This document shows, piece by piece, positions 1 to 6,516 of a stretch of DNA of 6,552 bases. A program made the translations under genes and the position numbers. The stretch is from positions 1 through 6,552 of the forward strand of contig CAYOPG010000103.1 in the NCBI GenBank assembly GCA_964405775.1. The letters run 5' to 3'. This DNA comes from JAAZFF01 sp964405775 (GTDB lineage: Bacteria > Verrucomicrobiota > Kiritimatiellia > RFP12 > UBA3636). A model generated the notes under the pieces. It did no database searches and was not told the origin of the DNA. It saw only the letters and a list, made by a program, of their open reading frames with translations. Numbering within the stretch: position 1 is the stretch's first letter; every line of letters begins with the position of its first letter.

Positions 1-67
1 CGGCGTATGAATTTCACCCAATGAATACAGGCATACCATGAACAACGCAATCGGCGCATAACAAAGT

Positions 68-104
68 TTGAATTGTTGACACTTTCGCCTTAATATGCCA
101 GAAT
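68..104 (+). promoter_or_regulatory. Overlapping sigma70-like promoter candidates for the V-ATPase operon
   Basis: Two hexamer pairs with ideal 17-bp spacing overlap here. The first is TTGAAT at 68-73 with TAATAT at 91-96. The second is a perfect -35 TTGACA at 76-81 with CAGAAT at 99-104. Either would start transcription roughly 40-45 bp before the atpE start codon. The choice between them cannot be made from sequence. The elements are seen directly, but promoter function is inferred from position and consensus match. Confidence 0.5.
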
Positions 105-122
105 TTTTGCTTTATCGTTTTA

Positions 123-140
123 CCGCAAAAGCGGAGGGAG
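123..140 (+). promoter_or_regulatory. atpE ribosome binding site with small overlapping hairpin
   Basis: A strong Shine-Dalgarno stretch, GGAGGGAG at 133-140, lies 7 nt before the ATG at 148 and fixes that start. Immediately upstream, CCGC (123-126), AAAA and GCGG (131-134) can form a 4-bp hairpin whose 3' arm takes in the first two G's of the Shine-Dalgarno. Any effect on translation would probably be slight, because most of the site stays free. Confidence 0.6.
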
Positions 141-147
141 CATCATA

Positions 148-765
148 ATGGCAGAAGAACTACAGTCTCTTTTGGAGAAGATCCAGTCTGACGGTGTGGA
201 GAAGGCTAACAAAAAAGCCGAGTCCATACTTAAGGACGCTGAAAAAGCAGCGGAAGGCAAATTGGCCGCAGCTGAAAAACAATGCGCTGAGTTCCGCGAA
301 AAGGCTCAAACGGACGCTGAGGTGTTTAGACAACGCTCAGAGCAGGCGGTAAAACAAGCCGCTCGCGATGTGGTACTTGGTGTTGGGCAGTCTGTGCAGC
401 AGACGCTTGAACGCGTTCTGCTTAAAGACGTTTCCGATAATCTCAAAGGGGATTTCCTGCAGAACTTTCTTGCATCCGTTGTAAAGTCTTTCGCCGAATC
501 ACCGGATTCAGCAGGTGGCATGGAAGTGCTCGTGGCTCCCGATCAAGCAAAAGCCCTCTCCGAGTATGCAAGGACAAAACTCGCAGACGCCGTCAAGGGA
601 GGACTAAAGATAACGGCTGACGGCGACGTCAAGAGCGGCATACGCGTCATGCTGGCGGACGGACGTGTGGAACACGACTTCACAGACAAGGCAATCATGG
701 CCGCAATGAGTCGCATTTTGCGTCCTGCGCTAACCGAATTGATTTTCCCGCAGCAGCAGAAATGA
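148..765 (+). CDS. atpE: V-type ATP synthase subunit E
   Basis: This is subunit E of the V/A-type rotary ATPase, part of the peripheral stalk that holds the catalytic A/B head still against the membrane rotor. The 205-residue product has the usual family length and layout. Residues 1 to about 85 are a long charged helix rich in Ala, Lys, Glu and Gln, as expected for the stalk coiled coil paired with subunit G/H. The C-terminal half is a globular domain ending in a family-typical pattern: GIRVMLADGRVEHDFTDKAI at about 163-182, then a helix with ILRPALTELIF. The start is fixed by a strong Shine-Dalgarno 7 nt upstream. The gene opens the operon, and its TGA overlaps the start of the DUF2764 gene by 4 bp (ATGA), which suggests translational coupling. 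No defect is seen. The alternative name is ntpE; the symbol atpE here means the V-type E subunit, not the F-type c subunit. Confidence 0.88.
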   Translation: MAEELQSLLEKIQSDGVEKANKKAESILKDAEKAAEGKLAAAEKQCAEFREKAQTDAEVFRQRSEQAVKQAARDVVLGVGQSVQQTLERVLLKDVSDNLKGDFLQNFLASVVKSFAESPDSAGGMEVLVAPDQAKALSEYARTKLADAVKGGLKITADGDVKSGIRVMLADGRVEHDFTDKAIMAAMSRILRPALTELIFPQQQK

Positions 766-1295
766 GCTACCATTTTTTCGCAGCATCCTTGCCGATGCTC
801 GTCCTCAATGCGGTGCCGCCCATGACGGTTGACGCTTATAGAGGACTTTGCGCGGAGGCGATGAACAAGTCGGATTATGCGGCGTTGGAGGCGTTGCTCG
901 ACGGAGGTGAAACCCGCGATCCTTTCGTTCTCAACTGGCGCAACTGCGATGCGATGATCCGCAACGCCGTCGCCCGGCAGCGCGCCGTGCGTACCGGAAC
1001 GGCGGCGGACGCCGCGAAGTGGATCCGCCCGCAAACAGGCATTGAAGTTTTTGTGGAGAACGCCGTCGCCGCGGCCTTTCAGGAGAGTGACCCGATGAAG
1101 CGTGAGCTGGCACTTGCAAGGTTGCGCTGGACCAAGGTTGAGGACATCTCGGGGTACGATAATTTTTCAGCGGAGTATCTCATGGCCTACTCCATCAAAC
1201 TAGGCATACTAAACGCAATCGCCTCCGCCGATGCGGAGCAGGGCTCGGAGAGGCTGCGTGGCATGGTTCGCACGGGGGCGCTGCCGAAAGAATAA
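762..1295 (+). CDS. DUF2764 family protein of V-ATPase operons
   Basis: The protein has 177 residues, is predicted soluble, and has no signal peptide or membrane segment. It matches the DUF2764 family, whose genes sit between V-ATPase subunits E and A in Chlamydiae, Bacteroidetes, spirochaetes and Verrucomicrobia relatives. Recognisable family features are an N-terminal YHFFAASLP (residues 3-11) followed by a PP-containing loop, and a C-terminal block LRW..VEDIS..DNFSAEYLMAYSIKL at about 121-147. Its biochemical role is not established. Constant linkage suggests an assembly or accessory factor of the ATPase, which is inference. The ATG overlaps the atpE stop codon and has no good Shine-Dalgarno of its own, so reinitiation after atpE is likely. 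A 43-bp gap separates it from atpA. The identification rests on remembered family features and on position. Confidence 0.8.
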   Translation: MSYHFFAASLPMLVLNAVPPMTVDAYRGLCAEAMNKSDYAALEALLDGGETRDPFVLNWRNCDAMIRNAVARQRAVRTGTAADAAKWIRPQTGIEVFVENAVAAAFQESDPMKRELALARLRWTKVEDISGYDNFSAEYLMAYSIKLGILNAIASADAEQGSERLRGMVRTGALPKE

Positions 1296-1338
1296 CCTCG
1301 CGCGTTCGTTCATTTTAATCAGAGAGAAGACTTGCATT

Positions 1339-3069
1339 ATGACAACTAAAGGTACTATCACAGGCGTAAATGGCAACATGATCACGGTGAATTTCGAGGG
1401 AGCCGTGGCGCTTAACGAAGTCGGATATGTAAAACTGGGCGACCTTTCGCTCATGTCGGAAATCGTGCGTATTCGCGGCCGCCTTGCGGATATGCAAGTG
1501 TTCGAGGACACATCTGCCATAGCCGCCGGCACGGAGGTCGAATACACCGGAGAGCTACTGTCCGTGGAGCTTGGCCCCGGATTGCTCAAGCAGATTTTCG
1601 ACGGACTTCAGAATCCGCTTCCGAACCTGGCGGAAAACTTCGGATTCTTCCTGCAGCGTGGCAAGTATATTCATGCTTTGCCGCGCGACGTGAAATGGGA
1701 TTTCACTCCGATGGCAAAACCAGGGGATTTTGTTATCGCCGGTGATTCCGTAGGCACGGTGCCCGAGGGGATGTTCCAACATCGTATAATGGTGCCGTTC
1801 GCGATGAAAGGCCGGCAGACGGTTAAAACGGTTGCACCCGCCGGAAAATACACGATAGAAGACGTCGTGGCAGTGGTAGCTGATGAGAACGGCAATGAGA
1901 CGAAGGTGACGATGTTGCAACGCTGGCCGGTCAAAGTGCCGATTACAAGCTATGCAGAGCGCCTCGCGCCTGAGAAGACGATGGTTACGCAAACCCGCTC
2001 GATCGACACATTCTTCCCTGTGGCATTGGGGGGTACATACTGCATACCCGGTCCATTTGGAGCTGGCAAGACAGTGCTCCAGCAGTCAATGAGCCGTCTC
2101 GCACAGGTCGACATCGTGATTTACGCCGCGTGCGGCGAACGCGCGGGCGAAGTGGTCGAGATGCTGCGTGAATTCCCGCAACTCGAAGATCCCCGCACCG
2201 GACGCTCGCTTATGGACCGCACGATCATCATCTGCAACACCTCTTCGATGCCCGTCGCAGCGCGTGAGGCCTCTGTTTACACTGCTGCCTCGCTAGCAGG
2301 CTATTACAGGCAGATGGGGCTGGACGTGCTGCTCCTGGCCGACTCCACGTCGCGCTGGGCGCAGGCGCTGCGCGAGACATCCGGCCGTCTGGAAGAGATC
2401 CCCGGCGAAGAGGCCTTCCCGGCATACCTAGAGAGCGTGATCGCCTCTTTCTACGAACGCGCTGGGCGCGTACGTCTGAACGATGGCTCTATCGGCTCAG
2501 TCACAATTGGCGGCGCCGTGTCCCCCGCAGGCGGCAACTTCGATGAACCCGTGACGCAGAGCACCATCAAGGTCGTAGGCGCTTTCCTCGGACTCTCCCG
2601 CGCACGTTCGGACGCCCGCCGCTATCCCGCAATAGATCCCCTTGATTCCTGGAGCAAATACTCCAGCATCTGCGACCCCACCCTAGTGGCCAAAGTGAGG
2701 GAAAATTTGCACCGCGGAAATGAAGTCTCGCAGATGATGAAAGTCGTCGGTGAAGAAGGCACTTCGACTGAAGACTTCGTCGAATACCTCAAGAGCGAGC
2801 TGGTGGACAGCGTCTACCTGCAACAGGATTCCTTCCACGAAATCGACGCTGCTTGCAACGCAGAACGCCAGCAGTACTTTTTCGGTATCCTCGCGAAACT
2901 TGTGGATTCAAAAATGCACTTTGATTCACGCGACAGCGCCCGCAGCTTTTTCCACAAACTCACGCAGATGATTAGAGACTGGAACTACACAAGATGGGAC
3001 GACCCCAACCTCAAGGATCAGGAAAAGAAAATCGTCGAGGAAATCAAAAAGGTTGTCGACTTCGCCTGA
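1339..3069 (+). CDS. atpA: V-type ATP synthase catalytic subunit A
   Basis: This is the catalytic nucleotide-binding subunit of the V/A-type ATPase; three A and three B subunits form the head that makes or hydrolyses ATP. With the start at 1339 it has 576 residues, close to the family norm. Visible in order are an N-terminal beta-barrel (about 1-70), the V-type bulge (about 100-190, including ALPRDVKWDFTP), the P-loop GPFGAGKT at 238-245 (Lys244), the catalytic GER at 266-268 in GERAGE, the Walker B strand VLLLAD at 330-335, SPAGGNFDEPV at 395-405, and a helical C-terminal domain. The reading frame is open further upstream, to an ATG at 1231, but the extra 36 residues are Arg-rich, overlap the DUF2764 gene and resemble no A subunit. 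The start at 1339 follows a purine-rich AGAGAGAAG (1321-1329) and gives the usual MTTKGTITGVNGN beginning. GERAGE replaces the common GERGNE or GERANE. atpB does not follow. The alternative name is ntpA. Confidence 0.95.
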   Translation: MTTKGTITGVNGNMITVNFEGAVALNEVGYVKLGDLSLMSEIVRIRGRLADMQVFEDTSAIAAGTEVEYTGELLSVELGPGLLKQIFDGLQNPLPNLAENFGFFLQRGKYIHALPRDVKWDFTPMAKPGDFVIAGDSVGTVPEGMFQHRIMVPFAMKGRQTVKTVAPAGKYTIEDVVAVVADENGNETKVTMLQRWPVKVPITSYAERLAPEKTMVTQTRSIDTFFPVALGGTYCIPGPFGAGKTVLQQSMSRLAQVDIVIYAACGERAGEVVEMLREFPQLEDPRTGRSLMDRTIIICNTSSMPVAAREASVYTAASLAGYYRQMGLDVLLLADSTSRWAQALRETSGRLEEIPGEEAFPAYLESVIASFYERAGRVRLNDGSIGSVTIGGAVSPAGGNFDEPVTQSTIKVVGAFLGLSRARSDARRYPAIDPLDSWSKYSSICDPTLVAKVRENLHRGNEVSQMMKVVGEEGTSTEDFVEYLKSELVDSVYLQQDSFHEIDAACNAERQQYFFGILAKLVDSKMHFDSRDSARSFFHKLTQMIRDWNYTRWDDPNLKDQEKKIVEEIKKVVDFA

Positions 3070-3193
3070 TTAAGCATCTGCCTCCGCATAAGTCTCATTG
3101 AATAGCGTTTGTAGCAATGGTAAAATTGCCGGCAAAATCGATCATGATTCGGATGCCTGAAAACAAACCAACCCATTATAACGTTATACAAAC
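3070..3193. promoter_or_regulatory. Palindrome-rich spacer between atpA and the symporter gene
   Basis: This 124-bp gap has no obvious intrinsic terminator for the ATPase genes (no GC-rich stem followed by a T run). It contains perfect palindromes TTGCCGGCAA (3126-3135), ATCATGAT (3141-3148) and TATAACGTTATA (3177-3188). The last contains a -10-like TATAAC at 3177-3182 and ends 5 bp before the symporter ATG. I infer a symporter promoter or operator region. No -35 hexamer stands out at proper spacing from TATAAC. Confidence 0.4.
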
Positions 3194-4672
3194 ATGTCAT
3201 ACACAATTCTGTTCGCAGTAATCTACATCGTGCTTATGTTAGCCGTAGGGGTTTGGGGGGCGCGCAAGACCAAGACACTTGGCGACTTTTTCCTTGGTGG
3301 ACGCAGTTTCGGGCCGTGGGTCACAGCATTCGCGTATGGCACCAGCTACTTCTCGGCCGTTGTGTTTATAGGATTCGCCGGCAAATTTGGATGGAACAAC
3401 GGTCCGGAATCACTTTCCGTGGGAATAGGCAACGCTCTGGTCGGAGCCTTGCTGGCATGGTTGATACTCGGCAAACGCACACGGCGCATGACTCACAACC
3501 TTGACGTAATGACAATGCCGGAGTTCTTTTTCCGGCGCTTCGGGGTCTATTCAATGAAGCCGTTCGCGGCGATGATAATCTTTGTTTTCCTGCTGCCATA
3601 TTCCGCAGGCGTGTACAAAGGCCTTGCAGAGCTTATGGTGGCGGCGTTTCCGAACGTGGAGTTCAATACCGCCATACTGATAATGGCAATAACAACGGGG
3701 GCGTATCTTATCCTTGGAGGATACTTCGCCGTGGCTATCACCGACAGCATACAAGGGGTAATAATGATTGGTGGCAGCATAGCCCTGGTCTACTTCATGA
3801 CAGAGGCGGCAAACCCAGGAGGAGGGGTGATCGAAACTCTGGGGAAAGCATCAAGCGCATACGCAGAGCACCGCGCTGCAGGAGCGGCAAACCCCGGCCC
3901 ATGGTATTTGTTGCCGAGCATCGTATGCATGACGTCGTTCGGTTGCTGGGCTCTTCCTCAGATGGTGCACAAATTCTACACCGTCAAAGACGAAAAAATG
4001 ATTGGCAGAGGGGCTGTGGTATGTGCGATCTTCGCGCTTGTGATCGGCTGCGCCGCTTACTACACTGGAAGCCTATCGCACCTCTTTTTTGACAGGCTGC
4101 CAAAGGTGCCGGAGGTTGTCGCCGCACAAGATACTCTGGTGCCGACGATGCTTGTTGACCATCTCCCCTCTGCGATGCTTGGCATAATGCTGGTGCTGCT
4201 CCTCTCCGCTTCGATGTCAACGCTCTCAGGGCTCGTCCTAGTCTCGGCATCGGCTGTGACGATAGATTTATACAAGGGCATGGTTGATGAAAACGTATCG
4301 CATCGTGCTTCCGTAACGCTGATGCGCTTCCTTTGCGCTGTTTTCATCGCTCTGTCTTACTTCATCGCCACTCACCGGATTACCTTTATCGAAACACTCA
4401 TGTCGCTTTCCTGGGGTGCCGTTTCCGGAGCATTTCTGGCACCGTTCATCTACGGGTTGTTCTGGAAACGAGCAACCGGCACAGGTGCGTTCGCCGGCAT
4501 GATATCCGGACTGGTCACTTCCGTGATCCTTTTCTTCATCCTGCCAAAAAATCTGGCTGCTACCGGCTCCTGCCTTGGAATGCTGGTGCCGTTCTTCGTG
4601 GTACCAGCCGTAAGCAAATTTACGCAGCCAGTCCCTCAAGAAACGTTAGAAAAAGCCTTCGCCGAAACTTGA
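3194..4672 (+). CDS. Sodium:solute symporter (SSS family), substrate unknown
   Basis: This is an inner-membrane secondary transporter of the SSS family (the PutP/PanF type), which imports an organic solute together with Na+. The 492-residue protein is almost entirely hydrophobic helices, consistent with about 13 membrane segments and the family's usual size. Family marks are DFFLGGRSFGPW at 31-42 after the first helix, the SSS signature region LGGYFAVAITDSIQGVIM at 174-191, PQMVHKFYTVKDEKMIGRG at 255-273, and SASMSTLS at 338-345, whose Ser342-Thr343 match the sodium-site Ser-Thr of PutP. It therefore looks functional. The substrate (proline, pantothenate, a sugar or another solute) cannot be read from sequence. 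The start at 3194 gives the normal N-terminus, but no Shine-Dalgarno precedes it. It is co-directional with atpA after 124 bp and convergent with dnaA, with only 10 bp between the stop codons. A Na+-pumping ATPase next door would make functional sense but is speculative. Confidence 0.9.
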   Translation: MSYTILFAVIYIVLMLAVGVWGARKTKTLGDFFLGGRSFGPWVTAFAYGTSYFSAVVFIGFAGKFGWNNGPESLSVGIGNALVGALLAWLILGKRTRRMTHNLDVMTMPEFFFRRFGVYSMKPFAAMIIFVFLLPYSAGVYKGLAELMVAAFPNVEFNTAILIMAITTGAYLILGGYFAVAITDSIQGVIMIGGSIALVYFMTEAANPGGGVIETLGKASSAYAEHRAAGAANPGPWYLLPSIVCMTSFGCWALPQMVHKFYTVKDEKMIGRGAVVCAIFALVIGCAAYYTGSLSHLFFDRLPKVPEVVAAQDTLVPTMLVDHLPSAMLGIMLVLLLSASMSTLSGLVLVSASAVTIDLYKGMVDENVSHRASVTLMRFLCAVFIALSYFIATHRITFIETLMSLSWGAVSGAFLAPFIYGLFWKRATGTGAFAGMISGLVTSVILFFILPKNLAATGSCLGMLVPFFVVPAVSKFTQPVPQETLEKAFAET

Positions 4673-4682
4673 ACGCCCCGAC

Positions 4683-6119
4683 CTAGCCGGGCGACGAGAT
4701 GATCAGCTCGGATGGGTTGCGGCCGAGCTTCTGCACAATCGTGTCTATACGACGCTTGATTTCATCGTCTGTATCTATTCGACCAGTGATTGTTTTGCAG
4801 GCATGCACAACAGTGGCGTGCGACTTGTCGAACGCCGAGGCAATCTCGAATAGTGAGCCGTGCGTCAGTATGCGGCAGAGGAACATGGCGATCTGGCGCG
4901 GGAGCGCGATGTTCTGCGGACGCTCCTTGCTAGTCATGTCTGACATGCGCAAACCATAGTCGTCCGCCACAACTTTCTGTATTTCATTGAAAGAAAGCTC
5001 CGGCCGCTTCTCGAGTTCAAGCGTGTCTTTAAGCACTTCGCGAAGGATATTGACTGTGAGCGGGCGTTGTGAAAGCGATGCGTAAGAAACAGCAGAAATT
5101 ATTGCGCCTTCCAACTGCCTGACATTGGAATTTATGTTCTCGGCAATGAAAGTCAGAAGAGAATCATCCAGTTTCACCGTTGAATTGCGTTGTTTGTAGC
5201 GAAGGATCGCCATGCGCGTCTCAAAGTCGGGCTTTTCAATTGATGTCGTCAGCCCCTGCTGGAATCTAGATACAAGTCTGGCCTCAAGCCCTTGGATTTT
5301 ATTGAGCGGACGGTCGCTGGTCAAGATGATCTGCTTGTGGGCATTCTGCAGCGTGTTGAAGGTGTGGAAGAATTCCTCCTGAATGCCGGCCTTGTCAGCG
5401 AGGAAGTGTATGTCGTCAATGAGCAGGACGTCCGAGCTACGGTAGCGTTTGCGGAATTCGTTGCCTGTGTACGTTCCGATAGACTCTATGAAATCGTTCA
5501 GCATCGCTTCCGAAGTTATATAGCATATTTTCGCCGACGGGTTTTGCGCCTGCACCGCATGCCCCACCGCCTGCATTATGTGTGTCTTGCCAAGTCCCGT
5601 CTCTCCATATATGAAAAGCGGGTTGTATGCTCCGCCGGGATTGGACACTACTGCCATCGAAGCTGCATGCGCGAAGCTGTTGGAAGGGCCGATGATGAAA
5701 TCGGTGAACGTGTAGTTCGGGTTCAGCGCCATGCCCAAACGCGGGGCAGAAGAAGCGGCCGCATGGCGCTTGACCTTAGCCTTACGTTTCTCTGCGCCCT
5801 CTTCATCGTCATTGGAGAGCTCATCCCCGCCGTCATCCAGATCGTAGCCGTGCTTTGAGTCCACTACAATACGGATTTCAGAGACCTTGTCCCCGCTGTC
5901 GATCCTCATCGCGTCCGTTATGTAAGGCAGGTAGTTGTTCTCTACCCACATCTTCAACATTTCGTTGTCGACCGAAACCGTCAAAACGGATCCCTCGAGT
6001 GACACGGGTGAGATAACCGCGATCCAACGCGAAAACACGTCCGCATCAAGAGACGAACTTAGTCGTGTTAAGGCGGTCTTCCAAATTTCCTGATGTATCT
6101 CCACTTCCAAAATCTCCAA
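4683..6119 (-). CDS. dnaA: Chromosomal replication initiator protein DnaA
   Basis: DnaA binds DnaA boxes at the origin, oligomerises with ATP, melts DNA and helps load the helicase; it usually also represses its own gene. The product has up to 478 residues. Domain I is at 1 to about 90 (IWKTALTRLSS, FSRWIAVISPVS). Next comes a short acidic-then-basic linker at about 91-120. The AAA+ domain III is at about 130-345, with Walker A GETGLGKTH (172-180), Walker B LLIDDIHFL (232-240), sensor 1 ILTSDR (265-270), the Arg-finger segment GLEARLVSRF (277-286) and sensor 2 NVRQLEGA (332-339). The DNA-binding domain IV is at about 370-470, with LPRQIAMFL (406-414) and DKSHATVVHACKTI (431-444). All ATPase motifs are intact. 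No ATG is available: TTG at 6119 has AGAGG 11 nt upstream, while an in-frame GTG at 6104-6102 has GGAG 9 nt upstream and would give 473 residues. The true start is open. dnaN does not follow; the gene stands alone. Confidence 0.96.
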   Translation of the reverse strand: MEILEVEIHQEIWKTALTRLSSSLDADVFSRWIAVISPVSLEGSVLTVSVDNEMLKMWVENNYLPYITDAMRIDSGDKVSEIRIVVDSKHGYDLDDGGDELSNDDEEGAEKRKAKVKRHAAASSAPRLGMALNPNYTFTDFIIGPSNSFAHAASMAVVSNPGGAYNPLFIYGETGLGKTHIMQAVGHAVQAQNPSAKICYITSEAMLNDFIESIGTYTGNEFRKRYRSSDVLLIDDIHFLADKAGIQEEFFHTFNTLQNAHKQIILTSDRPLNKIQGLEARLVSRFQQGLTTSIEKPDFETRMAILRYKQRNSTVKLDDSLLTFIAENINSNVRQLEGAIISAVSYASLSQRPLTVNILREVLKDTLELEKRPELSFNEIQKVVADDYGLRMSDMTSKERPQNIALPRQIAMFLCRILTHGSLFEIASAFDKSHATVVHACKTITGRIDTDDEIKRRIDTIVQKLGRNPSELIISSPG

Positions 6120-6130
6120 ACGTCAAACGG

Positions 6131-6135
6131 CCTCT
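6131..6135 (-). promoter_or_regulatory. Possible dnaA ribosome binding site (TTG start)
   Basis: On the minus strand AGAGG lies 11 nt before the TTG at 6119-6117, a rather long spacing. The competing site is GGAG at 6117-6114, which is 9 nt before the in-frame GTG at 6104-6102. Both starts are non-ATG, which often goes with deliberately weak translation. Confidence 0.35.
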
Positions 6136-6157
6136 AATATACAAAGCCTCGAAATGA

Positions 6158-6205
6158 TTCTGCGAAAACACTGTCAGTTGCAGCAGACCAGTCAGTTTCG
6201 CAGAA
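6158..6205 (-). repeat. 10-bp inverted repeat (hairpin or paired operator) in dnaA leader
   Basis: TTCTGCGAAA (6158-6167) and TTTCGCAGAA (6196-6205) are perfect reverse complements separated by 28 bp. Inside, ACTG (6170-6173) and CAGT (6189-6192) can extend the structure after a small internal loop. The interval also holds the direct repeat GTCAGTT at 6173-6179 and 6191-6197, offset by 18 bp. The whole lies about 40 bp before the dnaA start codon. It is not followed by a T run on either strand, so it is not an intrinsic terminator. It could be a leader hairpin or a two-half operator. Confidence 0.55.
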
Positions 6206-6236
6206 CACCTTCTAACCGAAAGCACGTGGATATTCG

Positions 6237-6264
6237 CATATATTCATGACTTGCGGCAAGGCAA
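6237..6264 (-). promoter_or_regulatory. Weak candidate dnaA promoter
   Basis: On the minus strand TTGCCT (6264-6259) and TATATG (6242-6237) each match four of six sigma70 positions with 16-bp spacing. Transcription would start near 6230, giving a leader of about 110 nt that includes the inverted repeat. A better -35, TTGACA, exists at 6295-6290 with A6 tracts upstream like an UP element, but I see no good -10 at 16-18 bp from it. Either assignment is tentative. Confidence 0.25.
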
Positions 6265-6475
6265 AAGAATCGCCATGTTATGAACAAGTTGTCAACACCC
6301 CTTTTTTGGCTTTTTTGTACAACCGTATTTGACCATTCGAACTCCCTTTTTTTAAGTATTGTTTCGTCCTAATTATATCGCCTTCGCCATGCAAAGCTTT
6401 GAATGACAGGGGTTTAAAAGCATTCGTTGTTTAGTTTTTATTTTGTTAGAAAACTACTATTTTCATTTTACAAAC

Positions 6476-6490
6476 CGTTGATTATCAACG
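6476..6490. repeat. 15-bp inverted repeat containing a DnaA-box-like site
   Basis: CGTTGAT (6476-6482) and ATCAACG (6484-6490) are perfect inverted arms around a single T at 6483. Read on the plus strand, 6482-6490 is TTATCAACG, two changes from TTATCCACA. It could be a symmetrical protein-binding site or a pair of overlapping weak DnaA sites. Confidence 0.5.
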
Positions 6491-6500
6491 TTTTACATGT

Positions 6501-6516
6501 TTCTCACATGTGAGAA
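6501..6516. repeat. Perfect 16-bp palindrome, probable operator
   Basis: TTCTCACATGTGAGAA is its own reverse complement. It is followed by ATTTTAAAAT, which includes a -10-like TAAAAT at 6525-6530. The palindrome covers the place where a matching -35 would be expected for a rightward promoter. GAGGA at 6534-6538 might then be a Shine-Dalgarno for a gene starting beyond the window. The half-sites TCTCACA/TGTGAGA are in the opposite order to a CRP site. The regulator is unknown. Confidence 0.5.

Noticed and set aside
3..41. C-terminal end of an upstream plus-strand gene
   Set aside because: A frame is open from the window edge to TGA at 39-41, but 12 codons are too few to recognise anything.
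543..1034. 163-codon open frame on the minus strand across atpE and the DUF2764 gene
   Set aside because: It is antisense to two well-supported genes in coupled arrangement, its Arg- and Ser-rich translation resembles no family I know, and it is explained by codon bias of the sense genes.
1231..1338. 36-residue N-terminal extension of subunit A
   Set aside because: It overlaps the DUF2764 gene, is Arg- and Cys-rich unlike any A subunit, and the ATG at 1339 gives the standard N-terminus with a purine-rich site before it.
4674..4693. Bidirectional terminator between the symporter gene and dnaA
   Set aside because: CGCCC and GGGCG can pair across a 10-nt loop, but the stem is only 5 bp, it includes the dnaA stop region, and no T run follows on either strand.
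5292..5858. 188-codon plus-strand open frame inside dnaA
   Set aside because: It is fully antisense to the conserved AAA+ domain of DnaA, has no Shine-Dalgarno, and its composition is that of a shadow frame.
6302..6316. Intrinsic terminator suggested by two T6 runs
   Set aside because: No GC-rich inverted repeat precedes the T runs on the plus strand; an AT-rich tract upstream of a dnaA promoter is a better reading.
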